Shown in pieces: positions 60,901-63,440 of a stretch of DNA of 64,000 nt. Below the pieces are notes generated by a model that saw nothing but the letters and a program-made list of their open reading frames with translations, did not search any database and was not told the DNA's origin. The translations under genes were made by a program, and so were the position numbers. The stretch's first letter is position 1. The number at the start of each line of letters is the position of its first letter. The stretch comes from Paraneptunicella aestuarii (GTDB taxonomy: Bacteria; Pseudomonadota; Gammaproteobacteria; Enterobacterales; Alteromonadaceae). The DNA is taken from positions 2,542,001 to 2,606,000 of the forward strand of contig NZ_CP074570.1 of NCBI RefSeq assembly GCF_019900845.1, written 5' to 3'.

Positions 60901-63299
60901 CCTGTTTTTCGTAAGCACTCGGCAATCATTTCGCCTTGAGCAACTGGCGAAGGCACGGTAAAGCCACTCACTGTGCCAACATGGTTGATCGAGCTGCCTT
61001 TTAATACCGCATAAACCGCATCGCCATCAGCTTCAGCCTGCTGTAGAGGCTTGAGTAATATCACACCGACACCATCGGCAGAAACGTACCCGTCACCACC
61101 TGCACCGAAGGTATGGCAGTAGCCATCGCTCGAATGCATGTCGATCATGCCGTAAGACTGGTATTTATTGGGGTGCAGCGATAAGTTAACCCCACCCGCC
61201 AAAGCCACCTTGCTTTCGCCTTTAATCAAGCTTTCCATGGCAAGGTGAACGGCATTCAATGAAGAAGAACAAACCGTATCTATAACCAACGAGGGGCCAT
61301 GAAAATCACAAAAATAAGACACCCGGTTGGCAATGGAGGCATAACTTAGGGTCAGCGGTATTTGATGACCTTCGTATACGGCTTCGTTTTGCAACAATGC
61401 ATAGTCTTTATGCATGACACCAGCGAAGACTCCAACGGCTTTCCGCTTGTTTTTACCTTGAGGCACAACAAGATTGTTTGGCGTATAACCTGCATCTTCT
61501 ATTGCCTCCCAGCTTACCTCTAGAAACAGGCGCTCTTGGGGATCCATCCATTCCGCTTCTTGAGGGGAAATTCTGAAAAAACGGGGATCGAAGCTGTAGG
61601 CATTATCAATAAAACCACCCCACTTCGATATAGGTTTACCTGACGGCGAGCTAAAGCCGTCAAACTGACGACTATCCCAACGATCCTCAGGTACTTCGGT
61701 GATGCAGTCTTTACCCGCTTTTAGATTGTCCCAAAATTCACTTAAATTTGACGCTTGAGGATAACGTCCCGACATACCAATAACAGCGATATCAGAACCT
61801 TGCACCTGAGTACCACCATTCACGCCTGCGCCTTGTTTCGCAGTATTAGCAAGGCGTGATGCATAAGGGTTATGTTGTCTGGTCGCGCGAGAAACTGGCG
61901 CACTATTTACAGCCTCGGTTTTGACTGGTTCGACTTTTACTGGTTCAGATGCCAGAGATGTTATTGATGCTGGTGCTGAATCTGGCAACGCAAAACATTC
62001 TTCCAAATGCTGCGCAAGGGAGGCAATAGTCGTGTATTCAAACAATAATGTGGGTGAAAGCGTTTCGCCCAGCACTGACTCGACGGTTTTCACCACTTCT
62101 AATAACATGGGTGAATCCAGCCCCAAGTCATAATAACCGCGATCTACCGCAATATCTTGCTCTTGCCGCCCTAACTTACTTGCAATAATGGACTGCAATA
62201 ATGCGCTCATAGACTCAAGGGAGATATCGGCCTGCTCAGTTACAACAGATTGTGATGCTGGCTGACCTGCACTAATCAATCCGTCATGACGCACTAACTT
62301 GTTCTTAAAGTTCTTGAGTTCCCCAATCTTTTTACCGTCGGAATTAAAAAACTCCATGGTCACGCTGACCAGTTCTTCTTTAACCTGTACCGAATCTTGT
62401 TTTATGCGCACATAGCATTCACTGCCGAAGCTTTCGCTGGCGCTGAATGACTCATAAAACAAAGGTAAAAACAAACGCTGCTCGTCCGGTACATATTGCT
62501 CTAGCAATCTGCCAGTGCCCACGCCACTACCATCAATTAATGCCGGATGGAACATAAAATCATGAGCATTAAGTTCAGCTTGTTGATCAACGTTAATATG
62601 CATCCAGGTGTCGCCCTGTTCAGCAGACACCACACCACAGGCTTTCATTACGCCACTATGAATCAACCCTCGTTTGTGGCTGTTCTCATAGTATTTGGCA
62701 AGATCAATGGTTGGTACCTGACTACCAAGTACAGAGTCCAGGTCGATGGATTCTCTAAACGACACAGCCGAGGTAATGTGCATTTGCGCAGAAATATACA
62801 AAGCCGATGGAGTTGACTTCTCAACTGCGACTGACGCGTTAGCAATTTGAATATTGAAAACACCTTGTCGGATTTCTTCAGCATGCACTGACAACGTCAC
62901 GGGCGCGTTGTCTGACACCATCAAGGGACGATATATAGATAGGTTTTTCAACACCATATGATGGTACGCATAACCCGCTTGCTCAAACCATTGATATAGA
63001 AAGTCAATCCATGCAAGGCCAGGAAATAATGCCTGCTCGAACACTTGATGCCCCGCTAAAATACGATGCTCGCAACCTAGCGTTAACTGCCAACACCCGG
63101 AGGGTTTAAAGGCATGATTCAGGGTTTTCAACACCGGTGCATGATTTTCCGGCGAAGCTCCGCCGTTGTCAGAAAATTGCAAGGTTCGAATGTCTACTCG
63201 GCGCATGGTTGGCCGAGACAACGGGGCTCGCTTACTCGTTGAAGGACTATCTGAAGCAGTATTTTTGCTTACCTGTGAACTGAGTTTATTGTTATCCAT
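36921..63299 (-). CDS. Trans-AT PKS/NRPS megasynthase, upstream subunit (8792 aa)
   Basis: One of the largest bacterial proteins, about 0.97 MDa. Domains with rough residues: DH-like (54-337), ACP (360-434); KS (501-932), DH0 (1122-1427), KR (1467-1884), ACP (1944-2019); KS (2070-2500), DH (2684-2980), KR (2994-3414), ACP (3447-3525); KS (3584-4029), DH (4219-4522), KR (4554-4987), ACP (5019-5097); KS (5154-5604), three ECH (5890-6615), three ACP (6645-7022); KS (7105-7530), ACP (7744-7819); Cy (7857-8287), Cy (8332-8757). Every KS is followed by the linker ending LPxYPF, never by an AT, which defines it as trans-AT. The ATG at 63297-63299 has only a weak AGG upstream. The protein ends just after the second Cy; the partner A domain opens the next gene. 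Confidence 0.95.
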   Translation of the reverse strand: MDNNKLSSQVSKNTASDSPSTSKRAPLSRPTMRRVDIRTLQFSDNGGASPENHAPVLKTLNHAFKPSGCWQLTLGCEHRILAGHQVFEQALFPGLAWIDFLYQWFEQAGYAYHHMVLKNLSIYRPLMVSDNAPVTLSVHAEEIRQGVFNIQIANASVAVEKSTPSALYISAQMHITSAVSFRESIDLDSVLGSQVPTIDLAKYYENSHKRGLIHSGVMKACGVVSAEQGDTWMHINVDQQAELNAHDFMFHPALIDGSGVGTGRLLEQYVPDEQRLFLPLFYESFSASESFGSECYVRIKQDSVQVKEELVSVTMEFFNSDGKKIGELKNFKNKLVRHDGLISAGQPASQSVVTEQADISLESMSALLQSIIASKLGRQEQDIAVDRGYYDLGLDSPMLLEVVKTVESVLGETLSPTLLFEYTTIASLAQHLEECFALPDSAPASITSLASEPVKVEPVKTEAVNSAPVSRATRQHNPYASRLANTAKQGAGVNGGTQVQGSDIAVIGMSGRYPQASNLSEFWDNLKAGKDCITEVPEDRWDSRQFDGFSSPSGKPISKWGGFIDNAYSFDPRFFRISPQEAEWMDPQERLFLEVSWEAIEDAGYTPNNLVVPQGKNKRKAVGVFAGVMHKDYALLQNEAVYEGHQIPLTLSYASIANRVSYFCDFHGPSLVIDTVCSSSLNAVHLAMESLIKGESKVALAGGVNLSLHPNKYQSYGMIDMHSSDGYCHTFGAGGDGYVSADGVGVILLKPLQQAEADGDAVYAVLKGSSINHVGTVSGFTVPSPVAQGEMIAECLRKTGINPETISYIEAHGTGTSLGDPIEIQGLNRAFREFTDKQQYCALGSVKSNMGHAEGAAGISGLTKAILQLHHKTLVKSLHSEVINPYLDLPSSPFYVQTETQDWHSSNGQPRRAGISSFGATGSNAHVILEEYLAQSASSSISPIAQKAQENQAVLLPISAKNSERLREYAQTFLAHLQRFPNTDLRSLAFTMQTGRVAMEERLMLLTTSVEQAIQQLENWLAKGKTQNVWNARVNLKTGGADLFDADPDLQEAITRWIAKGKLKKIAELWMQGYSVNWQGFYGETTVQRLHLPVYPFAKENYYVSKTETLMQSRGRMFGNGASKLHPLLHENTSDLTEQRYTSRFTGSEPLLACPQRHNLAVMAEVNYLEMAHAALVNATGIATKTHAAMQLNHLVWGQPVVLTDASKNSKNQEQTSDIHIALFEDQRGQIQFETYTCSEPSSDNATVHFSGSAQLKVTDVQTVLNINEIQSQIQSQARHSSLSAEACYHALKQMGNEYSSEYQSIQDLYQGDNQILARLSLPESAGNHTSCYVLHPCLLDSVFQANAIALGEALVPAAMSSLQIFAPCTSNMYAWIRHSNPQTNADKTNVDKTHAGNVLTSVPMLDIDLTDEQGLVCVKMRAVVLKAIEQGLDDSHVKASIKPSFSPVSERNVEASLNLYQEYWQDIAVAEPAASFDRVLYVGVNDAIADELQEKMIQEVTQWQATEELSHALQQLQTLGEEQEQGSIAVIYRPETNKDHSSKDSIQTIENLFTLIQSCNSSVSQLILVGSSQSAYEQAWIGFERSMALALPKLRFTIVYDVPSAEAIAQCIGRVGVFRYNQQQHQQLSIKPVQYQPAASVPLKQQGTYVITGGMGGLGKIFATYLAKHYHANLILLGRSAATVEHQQILENLKAEGAASARYEAIAITDIGKLQALAIELEQNNRMPNGVIHSAGIEPEKKITEATWDEFNGVLSANIAGTDAINAAFKHCEWICYFSSSSAILGDLGSCSYAAGKRYQMAVSQRQAQTGQEQAEQPQYIAINWPLWQSGGMGVSDEAATEFYLKSSGQSLLTTEQGIAAFEAILAKGHAQTLVLNGDEARIADFLSRKYRPEWQELEDELEHASEALKTAPVALENTLNNTLVEAQQAPGKRWRQALKGLDIAQCVSLDVKQMVESILKVPVDQIEDDINFADFGFDSIGLTKFSRAMSSDFGIEITPSVFFSFTTLSQLCDHLLATYAEQFADLYQAPTFKVQQVSTASARVAEPANALPQTHRRSRKQGFAGAGSKEDIAIVGVSGQFPDARTVDAFWDILLTETNAVKDIPESRWGRLSDYYDATGKNPNKSYSKWAGMIADIDTFDPLFFEISPREAEYMPPEERLFLMEAYHAMEDGGINPAALSKQKVGVFVGMEEGGQPRLEHETEGDAGTTGLALTSSGGAMISSRLSYFLNFRGPVVATNTACSSGLVAFHQACTSLQNKESDVALVGGIALLQSSASYVMMSQGKMLSEDGKCHTFSNQANGIVGGESVAVLVLKRRSDAEANNDPVYGLVKASGINFDGKTNGVTAPNGEAQAELIKDVYLRNNIDVEQLDYIVTHGTGTNLGDPVEVNALMEVFKGQTSKQQYCALTSNKTNLGHTLAASGLVSVINLLCAIKHKTIPASLHCQEESDYINWQTSPFYVNKSSKHWQRNPGEKRMGAVSAFGRSGTNAHVVIEEYLGNELLDEPKQEGLLVVSAKAKSQLKPYLEAIHCYVEQHPTVNLANLLYTFQVGREAMKHRLAIVVQSRAQLLEALNIAINGGSSDATVTGEINPYRKGKTSTGAVSNHNREQVQSAIAAQDLITLSKLWVEGVAIDWQALNQSLYQTGSVRRLPSLPVYPFIQNKYPVSSTVTTTQVSQQNNIHPLLHKNTSDLSEQRFTSIFTGNEFFLRDHRVKGEKVLPGVGYLEMARAAIQQSVGELAQDTIITLNNVVWAQPIVVNDTKTVNIGLGEAADEQLHYEIYSETPAGEEIIHSQGEVVFARKETLSPLDVDSIKAHMTQGVLDAETCYQAFDAMGLNYGEGHRGIVEVYQGEGQVLAKLALPQAVLNTQQDYLLHPALIDSALQSSIGLILNKDAGYNVTKGVGLPFALDSLVVMSACTQTMYAWVRKAELASTNDSSKPVKATQSKRVQKLDIDLCDELGQVCVRMRGFSSRVLDNAIGETQTSTLLAKPVWQTAPAVSELQTYAERHIVLCGIDSIDTNELSRLLSSEPVSSDATSLIQSHLLLSQASEEDVAAQYSEYAVACFAQLKALMQAKPKAKVLVQILVPNTQTGAIFSGLSGLLKAAALENPNILGQIILIDSTASTAAVAEQLQQSAQQPSLSVVKYQNNTRLVQGWEELQSDASQSNHACKDGGVYLITGGLGGIGLLLANDILSHTANVKLILTGRSPLTPEKQTLINALNAQNGEVEYRCVDVTQAEQVNDLIKHIQQTCNGLNGIIHSAGVIADNFILNKSEEEFKHVLAPKVAGVVNLDLASKGLPLDFFVLFSSTSAMGNVGQADYAAANAFMDQFAHYRNHLVSTELRKGRTVSINWPLWKDGGMRVDQTTEAMMKQATGMVPMSTTTGISAFHQCLQLEQGQVLVMEGELAQMRAAVLASPVSEVLVEQTPTQERPVLLSHEPAASNLTEKTLQYLKRHFSTVLKLPSAQIDVQAPLEQYGMDSILAVSLTNQLEKTFGSLSKTLFFEYQTIAELTEYLVESHHATLVSLFDSGVKEKAPDTRAVASLLQAEATAEQKHISSVRKRKRFTPVLSQTRQSETSALNIAIVGLSGRYPQSRNLQDYWHNLQAGNDCITEVPASRWNWQSYFTEDRNQNGAHYSKWGGFIDGVDEFDPLFFNISPLEAMVMDPQERLFLQHVWMAIEDAGYTRETLHTVKRDTSYPEIRLAGQVGVYAGVMYGEYPLFGAEESLKGNRMALSGSYASIANRVSYILNLHGPSMAVDSMCSSSLTAIHLACQDLKHHKTDLAIAGGTNVTIHPNKYLMLSAGQFISTKGHCESFGEGGDGYIPGEGVGVVLLKRLQDAIDDADNIHGVILGSAINHGGKTNGYTVPNPKAQRNAIEVALAESQVDPGCISYIEAHGTGTKLGDPIEIAGLTQAFGKAAQNTGFCKIGSAKSNIGHCEGAAGIAGVTKVLLQMKHEKIVPSLHSSTLNPNIDFERTPFVVNQTLKDWQRPVIEGREQPLIAGISSFGAGGSNAHMIISEYRREKREPVTVSDTPVVVPLSARTSVQLQEMVSNLLAFIQRDDEPVDLLNLAYTLQVGREAMEERLGVIVHSVSQLAEKLQAYLDEQQEVEDLYYGRVKDNKEALSVLTGDKDLQYAIEQWISPEKIFKLLELWVKGFQFDWNTLYGDAKPQRISLPTYPFAQEKYWISDLLNSAGGESRDAIGGQLNAITRSVIHPLIHENTSELSEQRFTSRFTGTEFFLSDHRVNGVKLLPSASYLEMARVAVEKATGKSRFTALSLRDLVWGAALPMNAGEKVDGEKINGENQPVTELHTSLFGNADGKIQYEMYSSMEQNERVIHFQGAAQFIDLEAAEPGFERELDLAHIRSQLTHTILDSHTCYQALKPMGLEYGAGLQGLDSIQLSDGQTKAQALATLRLPMSVTTTATQSDYVLHPSLMDAAFQAAISLILNSDDLQPMRAAIKQFVPFSMASLDVIAPCANTLFAWVRVSDKQTSQALDIDLCDAQGRVCVRMTGLSTREFEEQVADPSQTQTQVQEDIHTREVIATLMTKPVWQPVPTTQTNSTQAYAEHHIVLCGVSGIQLNELAAQVPSSQCVSLPALIEAGGEDLGVQFSKKYREYALACFEQLKGLILAKPTQKVLVQIVIPNTQTGSLFTGLSGLLKTATLENPNIVGQVVQIDTLSTTAEVAKQLQQNAQQFVDSVIKYENNTRYVQHWQELQVIERQATHSLDSVYKERGVYLITGGLGGLGLVFAQDIINNTRHARLILTGRSVLSAEKQALLDGLNVDRPCVEYRAVDVTEQDSVKALFEHIQHRYGGLDGIIHSAGVIADNFILKKSKQEFEKVLAPKVTGVVNLDQASQSLNLDFFALFSSGSGAMGNAGQADYAAANAFMDQFAQYRNHLVGSQKRYGRTVSINWPLWKEGGMHVDDSTEALMKQTTGMVAMRTESGIHAFYQALHEKPSQILVVEGVLHTLKNNLASLQGRVLNDQVREPKQSQPNEPLAISASDITDIDYKQLHKLSLQKVKALFEEATKVPVAKIDENEVLESYGIDSVLIARLNQKLESVFGDISKTLFFEYETLELLTKYFVSAHTQTCLRWTGLDKTLGAQSAQETTPRQTSGNFPALLSFKSQNNPANVSRVSASGATSVEAPIAIIGLSGIYPQADNLEQYWENLKTGKDCITEVPGDRWSLDGFFHPDKEEAVKQGKSYSKWGGFVEQFAEFDPLFFNISPREAMNTDPQERLFLQVAWNTLEDAGYTRTVLKQQYQQRLGVFVGITKAGFNLYGPELWKQDARLFPHTSFSSVANRLSYFLNARGPSMPVDTMCSSSLTAIHEACEHIRRGDCELALAGGVNLYLHPSNYVGLCSQQMLSQDGQCKSFGIGGNGFVPGEGAGAVLLKPLSLAIESGDVIHAVVRATGINHGGKTNGYTIPHPGAQAELIRSTLDKAGISARDISYIEAHGTGTELGDPIEITGLSQAFAKDTQESGFCKIGSVKSNIGHLEAAAGIAGVTKIILQMQHKQIVPSLHSATLNPNINFEKTPFVVNQSLSAWTGDKGKRDEESNEGNNAKPLFAGISSFGAGGANAHVILQSYDQSYGQTLVAPNRSAEPGEPVAIVLSARTRPQLQQRAKDLLQCIQVRTLSLESVAYTLQVGREAMEERLGFVVSSMQELESKLRDYLQGHLQGNLQENPFYIGKIKANKDALLEFKANDDWQEEVNEWLATHNLPELLSIWAKGLTIAWDKLYGTMTAKPKRVSLPVYPFDKKKYWIVEAIKSPDMKKELQATSTAAPVQFEKAAVPAEKIDTAVVARVDIKRDTQKESRSSKVISLSQPNEAARAYQRSLATPRKASIVSLSRLSETVLVEALPMATRQIESEREERETKQIPMIHLQDHEQGVYSLHIAAEGNTNVLTEAMVQQLLQSLEAVAEKSDIKVLILSGTEQSFMSGGRAEMNHAITQELHKKLASFPYPVIAAMQGNAIGAGFFIGSLCDFMICSQDNLYFYTQPVSHSYRQSDTQVGSQSQQGLFPSEQEDAFFAERFGQVLSNDLLYSIEMPKGSDLAIKGWGSKFVASEQVLASALELAKVFAGMPQISLRELKQHLSRKSRSLVNQFSVVDTIANQAVAQVSSQRMINSPSKLLAVEADESGVVLVKVLPYEPKNDIDALVTALETLFAQLHSDPGYRAIVLSSSSPDFLPMDTATYDKYVPRLQALFLQSRIPVIAALEYNASNAAWFLSLCCDACIYNESGSYHYTSKNGIYNDVALLSFRLGHHLAKQVLFATSMFTGSELKQRQPALTAVPAEQVLVRAIKLAKTWSDSNSSIFVNSKLRIVATLEQLASLPPDEIIQEHGNTSLVVTEPTRVALASKVMEATVYPDGVLLVKLLDRDSKNLFTADFVAGITEVFQHIEQTPAYKVVVLTGYDSYFASGGTKEGLIAIQEGLFKYSDAPIYEFPIHCKIPVIAAMQGHGIGAGWTLGMFSDFVYFSRESIYSTRFMSYGFTPGAGSTLLFPHQFGMELAREFLMTASEYKGNDIDHRGIVMPVLPRKQVYEAAMVLAQRIAQLPRSTLVALKQQFTRTLRNELEHIYELELAMHGKTFVNNSQALSQIQESFHEDAEFGSAAKSDHDTLNHSLGENILNSIMPTLKKLLAEELFLDEEMIEEESQFLDLGLDSITGVTFVKKINKEYGIDIPATKIYSHPTLAELVPYVREEVEKTLDTPPTPPSSPTPPSSPTVTPAPTPSLSSTLAAQPAPQQTAQHSQGGKRNISITLSALEPATSIVEPVVIEPFTKAEVTNIAVVSNAQQAPVSGGVSSAALVDSSDIMANLRKLLAEELFMDESDIDEDAQFLDLGLDSITGVTWVKGINKLYQIDISATKIYSHPTLAELVPQVFEAVKQNGTQVVETSVSTKAQNTVQAAPVSKPNAEEHSAVADEQLLSSVIAQLRTLLAEELFMDEDDIESDASFLDLGLDSITGVTWVKKINQTYHIDMPVTQMYSLPTLSELSPYVCSLAEKSGAICVISTDCPVTEQTQPKAAALTSSTPSVEVVEQVVESAVKSVPEKTSVKDNVSLVSLATLEPVQPQLKQPAQKQVEPAQAQKTQAVAIIGMAGKFPQAKNVDEYWHNIQSGKNCISEIPKHRWDADEYYDPELKQAGSINCKWIGAIEEYDLFDASFFNISDQEAESMDPQQRLFLEACWHSIEDSGYNPMSLSGSRTGVFAGCAPGDYSHLMSDSGLTEHGLMGGSTSVLAARISYFLNLQGPCLSMDTACSSSLVAIANACDSLISGGSDLALAGGVCVMSGPALHIMTSSSGMLSKTGRCFTFDQRADGFVPGEGVGVVFLKRLDDAQQDGDAIYGVVRGWGVNQDGKTNGITAPNPKAQTRLQTGIYDRFGINPEQIQFIETHGTGTQIGDAIEVEGLKDSFKQYTQQTQYCALSSVKSNIGHSLHASGVLGVIKLLLALKHKTMPPTINFDTQNEHIDIKDSPFYINTECKPWPKPAQGLRQSAISSFGLNGTNAHLVISESPKETVSSGFNRALNEPVVITLSANTEAQLVAYASSLLHAIQNNPDYSLSDLAYTLQMGRTAMNQRMAVIVDGYDALNLALQSYVQNGTHSDIVSGTKKRRAELISTTQEGKAYIASLIQNRKHKALAELWVLGNDVNWQALYALNSVQRLSGLPVYPFARTRHWFPEQNTRRVGHSGSAQTVQGKANLAQSQNQLEIAMPAIQTANVSLGIEGKTELFLQQLIAEQLGTTAAQIDPEMSYYEMGLTSHHLLKVTHSIKTQIAQSFSPTCLYECPTLLDLVAYLVEHYSAQLAQLEVSATPASQPVLEQVNTPNLDSAPVIVNNRAERYQPFPVNDIQESFLIGRKLGADKVGCHVYFEIEVSNLDIPRLNSAWNRLNTHHEMLRAVMLPSGQQQILERTPSYQFRVFDLKYTNEADRLDSLYKLREKMSHQVHEPTQWPLYEICISDCANKQIIHFSIDELITDAYGIQLLVHQWQKLYDDPNWSLPPLDMSFRDYILAIKQFERSEQYKRDLSYWVNKLENMPQGPSLPVKTSGGMSQYVRSSLEGGLEAEQWRSLKARLQELNVSPTVFLLSLFSETLRMWCDDEAFSIVLTFFNRLLDPQLEEVVAPFISTNIFIAREQKQGTFKQFIQNTQKALFEDLGHNNVSGIKALRELKRKRKIANAVSIPVVFTSLLGYDLYEGADGFMEKITYSITQTPQVYFDHQIHEHNGALKFRWDVAKDHYASGVIEQIFSDYCRTLELLACNFDIWELDSWKVALKRDSLSEHAFLTDTNDVAVDPALSKVKAENPTVRALPEKRTNPFPLTDQQQAYAFGRSKYGANISSQFYTYFDVQHLDIGRVEMAWNKVVQAHEMLRTVIRPDGTQQVLKDMPTYSIRVNDLRGQAPSFIQEALKKTASEMVTRLCPVGEWPYFDVQISRIDDVKSRLHFSVDLIIADGPSIELSLNTLFAIYQNPDQLPRKNQVTYSDYIYSLRDYKKTEGYKASLQYWKNKFIDIPSGPELPSFGGVTTHDTERLESVLENWTVLKKKARELAITPGMILLAAYAEVLGEWSQSDAFSIVIPGWERLPIHADINNIVGDFTSMSWLVVEKQQQTFAEKVRSYHEKVSEDLSHRAVSGLSALRTVVTKRSQKKMLSFPVVFTDLNSSSGFQLPEGFTLGDSLSQTSQVHLDNMSSEVDGRLNLFWDVAKGNFPDGMMRAMFNGYVSLLESLVNNPQSWEKVNFSHLINAQPQKYRELIAANNTQSGRNANKNAMGQEIENV
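37030..39730 (-). other. Tandem heterocyclisation domains Cy-Cy
   Basis: Cy1 (about 39730-38440) begins FPVNDIQESFLIGRKLG and has HFSIDELITDAYG: Cy motif DxxxxDxxS with Gly for Ser. Cy2 (38305-37030) begins FPLTDQQQAYAFGR and has HFSVDLIIADGPS, the full motif. Neither has HHxxxDG of ordinary C domains. In the tandem Cy of VibF one copy condenses and the other cyclises; the same split is plausible here. Confidence 0.88.
39845..41985 (-). other. Module KS-ACP before the NRPS part
   Basis: KS about 41985-40710 with DTACSSSL, HGTGT and KSNIGH intact. It receives the first beta-branched intermediate. After the long post-KS linker comes a single ACP (about 40070-39845) with the unusual GLTSHHLL around the phosphopantetheine Ser. 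No KR or DH, so a beta-ketone would be passed to Cy. Confidence 0.82.
42235..47840 (-). other. Module KS-ECH-ECH-ECH-ACP-ACP-ACP (first beta-branching module)
   Basis: KS about 47840-46490 with DTMCSSSL, HGTGT and KSNIGH. ECHa 45630-44950, ECHb 44880-44290, ECHc 44195-43455. ACPs at 43365-43140 (GLDSITGVTF), 42815-42595 and 42455-42235 (both GLDSITGVTW). The Trp six residues after the Ser is the known flag of ACPs that meet the HMG-synthase cassette. There is no KR or DH, as required for beta-branching. Confidence 0.87.
43455..45630 (-). repeat. ECH-ECH-ECH cassette, copy 1
   Basis: Three crotonase-fold domains. ECHa: SGGRAEMNH and VIAAMQGNAIGAGFF, interrupted by a Ser/Gln-rich insert (about 45195-45260) not present in copy 2. 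ECHb: LPMDTATYD and VIAALEYNASNAAWF, with the oxyanion Gly positions gone. ECHc: SGGTKEGLIA and VIAAMQGHGIGAGW, then FMSYGFTPGAGSTLL, close to the CurF ECH2/PksI decarboxylase pattern. Confidence 0.9.
48010..52550 (-). other. Module KS-DH-KR-ACP
   Basis: KS about 52550-51215 (DSMCSSSL, HGTGT, KSNIGH). DH about 50645-49735 with HRVNGVKLLP and DAAFQ, expected active. KR about 49640-48340 with TGGLGGLG, GVIADNF and YAAANAFMD. ACP about 48245-48010 with YGIDSVL. Predicted to leave an alpha,beta double bond. Confidence 0.86.
51215..55250 (-). repeat. DH-KR-ACP-KS block, copy 1
   Basis: Paralogous to 24815-28895. The shared features run from the DH start (HPLL..NTSDL) through KR and the QYGMDSILAVSL ACP, across the KRKRFTPVL linker and the following KS, and then diverge in the domains after that KS. 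Confidence 0.75.
52725..57090 (-). other. Module KS-DH-KR-ACP
   Basis: KS about 57090-55800 is of a different sub-type from its neighbours (NTACSSGLVAF, HGTGT, NKTNLGH). DH about 55250-54360 with HRVKGEKVLP and DSALQ, expected active. KR about 54320-53060 with TGGLGGIG, GVIADNF, YAAANAFMD. ACP about 52960-52725. Predicted product: enoyl thioester. Confidence 0.86.
57245..61797 (-). other. Module KS-DH0-KR-ACP
   Basis: KS about 61797-60505 (DTVCSSSL, HGTGT, KSNMGH). The DH (about 59935-59020) has lost HxxxGxxxxP: the His position is Pro in PQRHNLAVMAEVNYLEMA, though DSVFQ remains, so dehydration is not expected here. KR about 58900-57650 has TGGMGGLG and the Tyr of SYAAGKRY, but no B-type Asp. 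ACP about 57470-57245 with FGFDSIGL. Predicted product: beta-hydroxy intermediate. Confidence 0.83.
62000..63299 (-). other. N-terminal DH-like domain and ACP (second half of a split module)
   Basis: The DH-like domain (about 63140-62290) has GHQVFEQALFPG: the catalytic His and the Pro are kept, the Gly of HxxxGxxxxP is Glu. Its second motif HPALIDGSGVG keeps the Asp but not the Gln/His. The ACP (about 62220-62000) has LGLDSPML. With the KS0 that ends the gene before it, this is the layout of a dehydrating bimodule split over two proteins. Confidence 0.7.
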
Positions 63300-63440
63300 G
63301 TGTCTTTAAACCTGGTAATTTTGTACCACTGTTGACTGTTTTGATTGAGTCATTGGTCAAACGGCTTTCCTGCTGCTGAACGTGGTTTCAGCAACAGAAA
63401 AGAGGGTAAATTTAGAGAAAACTAACGTGAAAGACTGACG

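Noticed and set aside
47795..61800. Search for AT domains between KS and DH
   Set aside because: Only the short linker ending LPxYPF is found after each KS; no GHSxG-type acyltransferase motif was seen, so cis-AT architecture is rejected.
63374..63393. 7-bp hairpin between the two PKS genes
   Set aside because: Short stem, no T-run, and the genes are most likely co-transcribed; probably chance.
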